The notes below the pieces were generated by a model. It saw only the letters and a list, made by a program, of their open reading frames with translations, searched no databases and was not told the DNA's origin. Below, piece after piece: positions 5,495 to 9,118 of a stretch of DNA of 9,118 bases. The position numbers and the translations under genes were made by a program. Within the stretch, counting starts at the first letter, position 1; every line of letters starts with the position of its first letter. This stretch comes from Bacillota bacterium (GTDB lineage: Bacteria; Bacillota; Clostridia; Oscillospirales; Oscillospiraceae). The stretch covers positions 1-9,118 of the forward strand of contig JAKOSQ010000229.1 of assembly GCA_029777215.1 (NCBI GenBank). Direction: 5' to 3'.

Positions 5495-6677
5495 ACAGAC
5501 AGAAAAACGGCTCGCCGCCGAGCTCGCCGCCGAGACGCCGGATGTGCTCGCCAACATTCTCCTGTGCTGTACGCCGGAGGCGCAGCGGCGCGTCATGCCG
5601 ATCGCGGCGGCGAAGCGGCCCGCCGGACGGAAATGGGTCAAGGCGCTGTACGCGGCGGCTGCGATGCTCGTTTTATTCGTTGGCGGCTATTTTGGCATCG
5701 GCCAGTACCGGCAGGCCTGCGCCGCTGAATACACAGTCACGCTCGACGCGGGCGCGAGCGTGCAGCTCGAGGTGAGCCGGAGCGGACGCGTCGTCTCGGC
5801 GGCCGGACTCGATGAAAAAGGGCGTGCCGCGCTCGACGCGGCGCAAAACGGTGGAAAGCTCCGGGGCCGGGCGCTCGACACGGCGGTGCGGACAGTCGTT
5901 TCCGCAATGGCGGCGCAGGGCGACATCGCGGACGAGGGCGCGGTGCTCGTGAGCGTGACCGGCGCGGACGCGGACGAAAACGCCGCTGCCAAGGCGGCGG
6001 TGACGCAGAGCGTGACGCGGGCGCTCAGCGAGAGCGGCGTGACCGCCTCAGTGCTCGCTCAAATCGTGGAAAAAAACGGGGCGCTCACAGCGCTCGCTGA
6101 AAAATACGGCATTTCAGAGGGTCGCGCGGCCCTCATAGCCGAGACTGCCGAAAACGAGCCGGCGCTTAACGAGACAGAGCTGTCAAAGCTTTCCCTTGGC
6201 GCGCTCGCCGCGCTCACGGAGAACGGCGGGGCGAAAGCGTCGCTCGACGCCACGGCGGACGCGGCGGCCGTGAGCGGCTACGTCAGTGCTGACGCGGCGG
6301 AAAAAAGCGCCTGCGCGCAGGCGGGCGTCTCGATCGGCAGCACCGCTTCGGCGGAGGCCACTGCCGACATGTCCGACGGCAGACTCGTCTATAAAGTGAA
6401 GATCGAAACGCCGGCGGGCAGCATCTCCTGCGAGGTGGACGCGAAAACGGGGGAAATCACGCGCTGGGTTTCGAACCTTGTGTCCGCCGCGGTCGGCGGC
6501 ACGGACGCGCAGAGCGCGGGCGCCCCGGCGTCCCAGCAGACGGCCGGCGTCCCGGCGCAGACGAACGCCGCACCGGAGACGGATGTGCAGGCCCTCGCCG
6601 GGCAGGTGTACGACGCGCTCCGCGACGCCGTTGACCGGGCCAGGACGGAGCTTGAAAACGAGCTAACACAAAAATAA
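5484..6677 (+). CDS. Membrane-anchored anti-sigma factor, RsgI-like with C-terminal PepSY-like domain
   Basis: Probable partner of the preceding sigma factor: it would bind the factor at the membrane and release it on an outside signal. The ATG at 5484 follows GGGAGGGGG at a good distance and overlaps the sigma stop, implying translational coupling. In 397 residues: a short cytoplasmic N-terminus (1-50) containing two adjacent Cys (28-29), one membrane helix (about 53-73), then an outside part. Residues 82-120 (EYTVTLDAGASVQLEVSRSG, then VVSAAGLDEKGRAAL) resemble the RsgI-type domain of clostridial and Bacillus anti-SigI factors, with the usual NPSIEL motif degenerate. A helical, alanine-rich middle follows. 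Residues about 270-330 fit a PepSY repeat (AGVSI, DGRLVYKVKIETPAG, CEVDAKTGEITRW). A low-complexity Ala/Gln/Pro linker and a final helix complete it. Membrane topology is clear; the anti-sigma role rests on operon and domain pattern. Confidence 0.85.
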   Translation: MRTEQTEKRLAAELAAETPDVLANILLCCTPEAQRRVMPIAAAKRPAGRKWVKALYAAAAMLVLFVGGYFGIGQYRQACAAEYTVTLDAGASVQLEVSRSGRVVSAAGLDEKGRAALDAAQNGGKLRGRALDTAVRTVVSAMAAQGDIADEGAVLVSVTGADADENAAAKAAVTQSVTRALSESGVTASVLAQIVEKNGALTALAEKYGISEGRAALIAETAENEPALNETELSKLSLGALAALTENGGAKASLDATADAAAVSGYVSADAAEKSACAQAGVSIGSTASAEATADMSDGRLVYKVKIETPAGSISCEVDAKTGEITRWVSNLVSAAVGGTDAQSAGAPASQQTAGVPAQTNAAPETDVQALAGQVYDALRDAVDRARTELENELTQK

Positions 6678-6681
6678 GCAT

Positions 6682-6702
6682 AAGGCCCGGAGCTGGCCTT
6701 TT
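6682..6702 (+). terminator. Terminator of the sigma/anti-sigma operon
   Basis: AAGGCC (6682-6687) and GGCCTT (6695-6700) form a stem with a 7-base loop, running into TTTT (6699-6702), five bases after the anti-sigma stop codon. Confidence 0.7.
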
Positions 6703-6708
6703 GCGCGC

Positions 6709-6747
6709 AAAAAACGCCCTTGCCGGGGCAGACCCGGCAGGGGCGTT
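6709..6747 (-). terminator. Terminator of the GIY-YIG gene
   Basis: AACGCCC-T-TGCCGGG (6713-6727) pairs with CCCGGCA-G-GGGCGTT (6733-6747), about 15 bp with one G-T wobble and a 5-base loop. On the - strand it directly follows the stop codon and ends in six T (A-run 6709-6714). It lies tail to tail with the sigma-operon terminator and could back it up on the + strand. Confidence 0.9.
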
Positions 6748-7002
6748 TCAGTTTTTGCTTTGCGCGGCGATCAGCGCGAGCTTTTCGGCGCGGGTGAGCT
6801 TTTTGATCGCCGCCTCGCGGCGCAGGGCGGCGGACTTTTCGCCGCAGCGCTCGCGGAACACCACTGTCACCGGCGCGCGCGAGCGCGTGTATTTTGCGCC
6901 GCGGCCCGCGTTGTGCGTTCGGCAGCGGCGGTCGACGTCCGTGGAGCTGCCGGTGTAGAGCGTCCCGTCCGCACAGCGCAGAATATAGACGAACCAGTCC
7001 AA
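6748..7002 (-). CDS. Short GIY-YIG nuclease-superfamily protein (UPF0213/YhbQ/YazA type)
   Basis: A single GIY-YIG domain of 84 residues, about the whole length of this family (80-100). The family belongs to the UvrC/homing-endonuclease superfamily; cellular function is mostly unsettled, with DNA processing proposed. Visible marks: FVYILRC at 4-10 and LYTG at 15-18 (the GIY...YIG strands), an arginine pair at 25-26, HN at 30-31, GAKYTRSRAPVTVVF at 35-49, and RREAAIKKLTRAEKLALI at 61-78 with the likely metal-binding Glu63. The start is TTG at 7002, because GGAGGT lies about 6 bases upstream on the - strand and the domain begins immediately. A longer frame to 7125 has no ribosome site and would extend through the promoter. 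Single gene with its own promoter and terminator, divergent to the TetR gene. Family sure, function open. Confidence 0.9.
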   Translation of the reverse strand: MDWFVYILRCADGTLYTGSSTDVDRRCRTHNAGRGAKYTRSRAPVTVVFRERCGEKSAALRREAAIKKLTRAEKLALIAAQSKN

Positions 7003-7032
7003 AGTGCCACCTCCGCACACGGAATTTTCTCC

Positions 7033-7041
7033 AGTATAGCA
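7033..7041 (-). promoter_or_regulatory. Extended -10 promoter of the GIY-YIG gene
   Basis: The - strand reads TGCTATACT, an extended -10 box about 30 bases before the TTG start. No good -35 is visible at 16-18 bases, as is common for extended -10 promoters. Confidence 0.6.
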
Positions 7042-7154
7042 CGGCTTTTGCCGCTTGGCCAGCGGCAGGGGGGACTTTGACGAAAAAATAACGTCTGGTC
7101 GAATATTACAAACCAGAGCTGTCATTTTTGACTATAATTTTTGCAGCAAAACGC

Positions 7155-7182
7155 TTGAAATGGCCAGAAAAGCTGGTATAGT
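7155..7182 (+). promoter_or_regulatory. Promoter of the TetR-family gene
   Basis: TTGAAA (7155-7160), a 16-base spacer, then TATAGT (7177-7182) with extended -10 TGG. Transcription start is expected near 7189, inside the TGTCA-N7-TGACA repeat. A second AT-rich -10-like TATAAT lies upstream at 7133-7138 without a convincing -35. Confidence 0.65.
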
Positions 7183-7185
7183 TAG

Positions 7186-7208
7186 AAATGTCAAAGAGAC
7201 TGACAGAA
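7186..7208. promoter_or_regulatory. Operator-like inverted repeat at the TetR transcription start (site A)
   Basis: AAA-TGTCA (7189-7193), 7 bases, TGACA (7201-7205)-GAA. It lies just downstream of the -10 box, where a bound repressor would block initiation, and ahead of the GGAGG ribosome site. The same half-sites and spacing recur before the CooC-like gene. Confidence 0.6.
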
Positions 7209-7225
7209 ACTTAGCGGAGGCAGGT

Positions 7226-7855
7226 ATGTCACTCGAAGAACTTCGTGAACAAAATAAGAGACTAACGATCGAGAAAGGTCTCGAGCTTTTCATCAAAAAC
7301 GGCGTGGATCAGACCACCGTCAAGGACGTCGCTGCGGCGGCAGGACTGACGGAGCGCTCCGTGTACCGCTACTTCGACAGCAAGGCGGACCTCGTGCTCG
7401 CCACGGCGTTCCTCTTCTGGGAGCGCATCTCCAAGCGCGTTGAGCAGCGCGTGAGCGAAAAGGGCTATCAGGGCATGTCCGGCATTGAACAGATCGACAT
7501 CATGCTCCGCTTTTACGCCGGCCTTTACATGGAAAATCCGGACTATGTCCGCTTTATCCTCCACTGCGAAACGGCACTTTACAACGCCGGCATCAGCGCG
7601 GACATCCAGTCGCGTCCGCCCGGACTCTTTGAGGACTCGAACAGTCCCCTGGTCCGCGCGATCAAGACCGGCCTTGCCGACGGCAGCGTCAGCCCGAACG
7701 CCGATGTCAAGGAGATATACTACAACGCCTACGACGCCATCCTCGGCACCATGCAGCGGCAGGCGATGGGCTCAACGCTCTGCGACCTCGACGACGGGGC
7801 GCGCATGGCGCACCTCTGCGATCTGTTTATCGACGCCTTTCAGGGAAAAATCTGA
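7226..7855 (+). CDS. TetR/AcrR-family transcriptional regulator
   Basis: A one-component DNA-binding regulator, usually a dimeric repressor released by a small ligand. The 209 residues are a normal TetR length. The N-terminal helix-turn-helix at about 11-56 is textbook (LTIEKGLELFIKNGVDQTTV, then DVAAAAGLTERSVYRYF and SKADLV). The C-terminal helices form the ligand and dimer domain and show no motif from which the ligand can be read. The ATG at 7226 follows GGAGG with a 5-base gap; an upstream frame to 7055 is excluded because it covers the promoter. A TGTCA-N7-TGACA repeat at its transcription start suggests autoregulation. The same repeat before the CooC-like gene suggests that operon as its target, possibly responding to the substrate or CoA-ester handled by the dehydratase-like enzyme (inference). 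Confidence 0.93.
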   Translation: MSLEELREQNKRLTIEKGLELFIKNGVDQTTVKDVAAAAGLTERSVYRYFDSKADLVLATAFLFWERISKRVEQRVSEKGYQGMSGIEQIDIMLRFYAGLYMENPDYVRFILHCETALYNAGISADIQSRPPGLFEDSNSPLVRAIKTGLADGSVSPNADVKEIYYNAYDAILGTMQRQAMGSTLCDLDDGARMAHLCDLFIDAFQGKI

Positions 7856-7859
7856 ATTG

Positions 7860-7890
7860 CTTTGCGCTCCGTCCTGGACGGGGCGCAAAG
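7860..7890 (+). repeat. Stable hairpin after the TetR gene
   Basis: CTTTGCGC-T-CCGTC (7860-7873) pairs with GACGG-G-GCGCAAAG (7877-7890), about 14 bp with one wobble and a 3-base loop, four bases past the stop codon. The position suits a terminator or mRNA 3' end protector, but no T-run follows (TTCGGTTATAG), so termination by this hairpin alone is doubtful. Confidence 0.5.
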
Positions 7891-7924
7891 TTCGGTTATA
7901 GTGCCACAACACAACGGCGCGGCA

Positions 7925-7943
7925 GTACAACGGGGGCTTGTAC
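7925..7943. repeat. Inverted repeat GTACAA-N7-TTGTAC in the TetR/CooC gap
   Basis: Perfect 6-bp arms at 7925-7930 and 7938-7943 with spacer CGGGGGC. GGCAG (7921-7925) and CTGCC (7957-7961) could close a larger stem around it. It may be a protein-binding site or leader-RNA structure upstream of the CooC-like operon; its arms differ from the TGTCA repeats. Confidence 0.4.
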
Positions 7944-7971
7944 CGCCCGCGGACCGCTGCCTTGTATCTTT

Positions 7972-7994
7972 AAATGTCATAAGGACTGAAAAGA
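7972..7994. promoter_or_regulatory. Operator-like repeat, imperfect copy (site B)
   Basis: AAA-TGTCA (7975-7979), 7 bases, TGAAA (7987-7991): one mismatch from the TGTCA-N7-TGACA pattern. It shares with site A the AAA lead and a spacer ending GAC. It lies 77 bp upstream of site C, so a repressor could hold both. Confidence 0.4.
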
Positions 7995-8048
7995 AAATGC
8001 ACCCACAAGCGTCTGTTGTGGCGGAAAAAAGCGCCGCACTGCGCCTAT

Positions 8049-8071
8049 AAATGTCACTATATATGACATAT
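8049..8071. promoter_or_regulatory. Operator-like inverted repeat before the CooC-like gene (site C)
   Basis: AAA-TGTCA (8052-8056), 7 bases, TGACA (8064-8068), extended to a 6-bp match by ATGTCA/TGACAT. It overlaps TATAAA (8046-8051), a possible -10 box, and ends about 33 bases before the ATG. Same half-sites and spacing as site A at the TetR gene. Confidence 0.6.
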
Positions 8072-8101
8072 GGCCACCCGGATGAAAAGGAGCTGACAGG
8101 C

Positions 8102-8872
8102 ATGGAAAAAACAGTGATCGCGCTCGCCGGAAAGGGCGGCGTGGGCAAGACCTCGATCGCGGCGGCGATCGTCCGCGAGCTTGTGCGCAGCTACCCCAAG
8201 GCACGCATCCTCGCGATCGACGCGGACCCCGCCGTCGGGCTGGAGACGGCCCTCGGCGTGCACGCGCAGTACACGCTCGACGACGTCCGCAAGGACATCG
8301 TCGCGGCGGGAGAGGGCAGCCGCGAGAAAAAGCGCGCGCTGGAGCTTTTGGGCGAGTCCCGCTTCCGCGTGCTCAACGCCATGGTCGAAACGGACGGCTT
8401 CGCGTTCATTGCCGTCGGCCGCCCGGAGGCTGCCGGCTGCTACTGCAGCGTCAACGCCTACCTGCGCGAGGTCATCTCGGCGCTGGCGGATGAATTTGAC
8501 TTTGTCGTCATCGACGGCGAGGCGGGGGTCGAGCAGATCAACCGCCGCGTCATGGAAAAGGTCACGCATCTCGTGCTCGTGACCGACCCCAGCAAAAAAG
8601 GCACGCAGGTCGTGCAGACCGTCCGGCGCGTGGCCGACGAGCTGACGATGTATCAGAAATGCGGCGTCATCGTCAACCGCATGAACGACGAGGCGCTCCG
8701 GCCCCTGCTGGACCTCGGCGATCTTCCGCTGCTCGCGTGCATCCCGGACGATCCGGCGCATGCGCGCGCGGATGTGGAGGGCAGAAGCGTCTGGGACCTG
8801 CCCGAAAACAGTCCTCTGGCCAACGGCGTGCGTGGAGCGCTGCAGGCTTTGGATATAAGTGTGAGAAACTGA
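8102..8872 (+). CDS. CooC-like deviant-Walker P-loop ATPase (metal-cluster maturation type)
   Basis: MinD/ParA-superfamily ATPase closest in pattern to CooC, which helps load nickel into carbon monoxide dehydrogenase. In 256 residues: deviant Walker A GKGGVGKTS at 10-18, IDADP at 39-43, Walker B-like DFVVIDGEAGVE at 133-144, and VNRMN at 191-195 in the base-specificity region. The Cys-Tyr-Cys motif in GCYCSVNAYLRE (Cys113, Cys115) matches in position the CXC by which CooC dimers bind metal. The ATG at 8102 follows AAAGGAG; an in-frame ATG at 8051 overlaps the operator-like repeat and lacks a ribosome site. The next gene starts 13 bases after the stop, so they form an operon. No CO dehydrogenase gene is in view; the adjacent client is a dehydratase/reductase-family iron-sulfur protein, which suggests a maturation or activation partner for that enzyme. 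Family strong; client is inference. Confidence 0.9.
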   Translation: MEKTVIALAGKGGVGKTSIAAAIVRELVRSYPKARILAIDADPAVGLETALGVHAQYTLDDVRKDIVAAGEGSREKKRALELLGESRFRVLNAMVETDGFAFIAVGRPEAAGCYCSVNAYLREVISALADEFDFVVIDGEAGVEQINRRVMEKVTHLVLVTDPSKKGTQVVQTVRRVADELTMYQKCGVIVNRMNDEALRPLLDLGDLPLLACIPDDPAHARADVEGRSVWDLPENSPLANGVRGALQALDISVRN

Positions 8873-8885
8873 AAGAGGTGGAGAA

Positions 8886-9118
8886 TTGAAAGATCTGAAG
8901 CATTTATACTACTTTGAGAGTCTGCTGCAGGACGCGAACAACGAGCTCGTCCGGCAGGCACAGGCCGAGGGCAAGCTGGCGGTGGGCTACACCTGCTACC
9001 ACATGCCAGAGGTGCTGCTCAATTTGGACCGCTGCTTCTCCGTGCGCCTGCGCGCGCCGAGAACGGGGTCCATGGACATCGCGACCTACTACATGTCCAA
9101 TGCGACCTGCGAGTATGC
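8886..9118 (+). CDS. 2-hydroxyacyl-CoA dehydratase / benzoyl-CoA reductase family protein, N-terminal part
   Basis: The gene runs off the right edge; 77 codons are visible. The start is TTG at 8886, after GAGGTG at a 5-base gap. The stretch LAVGYTCYHMPEVLLNLDRC (residues 31-50) and later ATYYMSNATCEY fit the N-terminal pattern of the HgdB/FldB/FldC/BcrC family: a V-G-Y-x-C strand, a (V/M)-P-E-(L/V)-L helix and a downstream cluster-binding Cys before Y. Cys37, Cys50 and Cys75 are candidates for cluster ligands. Family members carry 4Fe-4S or double-cubane clusters and do low-potential radical chemistry on acyl-CoA, or small-molecule reduction in the double-cubane proteins, normally with a separate ATP-driven activase. 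Here the upstream partner is a CooC-like ATPase instead; whether an activase follows lies outside the window. Subfamily cannot be decided from this fragment. Confidence 0.8.
   Translation, partial: MKDLKHLYYFESLLQDANNELVRQAQAEGKLAVGYTCYHMPEVLLNLDRCFSVRLRAPRTGSMDIATYYMSNATCEY

Noticed and set aside
7055..7225. N-terminal extension of the TetR protein
   Set aside because: Covers the TTGAAA/TATAGT promoter and operator; the ATG at 7226 has a proper ribosome site and gives the usual TetR length.
8051..8101. Alternative ATG (8051) for the CooC-like gene
   Set aside because: It lies inside the TGTCA-N7-TGACA repeat with no ribosome site; ATG 8102 is preceded by AAAGGAG and begins the canonical MEKTVIALAGKGG.

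Overview
The window looks like a chromosomal segment of a high-GC anaerobic Firmicute, probably an Oscillospiraceae/Ruminococcaceae-type gut clostridium. I infer this from strong GGAGG-type ribosome sites, several TTG starts, a GC-rich coding bias, and the gene types: an iron-sulfur flavoprotein-like reductase, a CooC-like ATPase and a 2-hydroxyacyl-CoA dehydratase-family protein. No rRNA, tRNA, CRISPR array or insertion sequence is visible.

Left part (1-3313): the end of a methyl-accepting chemotaxis protein (+), whose reading frame is broken by an in-frame TAG at 233-235, converges on guaA (GMP synthase, -). A perfect palindromic terminator separates them. Upstream of guaA is about 265 bp of hairpin-rich, apparently non-coding DNA.

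Middle part (3314-6747): a YbaK/EbsC-type aminoacyl-tRNA deacylase (-) and a 61-residue protein of unknown function (-) lie divergent to a flavodoxin-fold reductase with a four-cysteine cluster motif (+). Next comes a two-gene operon of an ECF-type sigma factor and a membrane-anchored anti-sigma factor with RsgI-like and PepSY-like parts. The sigma gene has no orthodox start codon in frame, and its best ATG reads in another frame. Two hairpin terminators close the block.

Right part (6748-9118): a short GIY-YIG protein (-) is divergent to a TetR-family regulator (+). After a 246-bp gap follow a CooC-like deviant-Walker ATPase and the first 77 codons of a protein of the HgdB/FldB/BcrC iron-sulfur dehydratase family.

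The most interesting signal is a shared inverted repeat, TGTCA-N7-TGACA. It lies at the predicted transcription start of the TetR gene and again just ahead of the CooC-like gene, with a third, one-mismatch copy 77 bp upstream of the second. This suggests one regulon in which the TetR protein controls itself and the ATPase/dehydratase operon. The ATPase may then insert or reactivate a metal cluster in the dehydratase-like enzyme encoded next to it.
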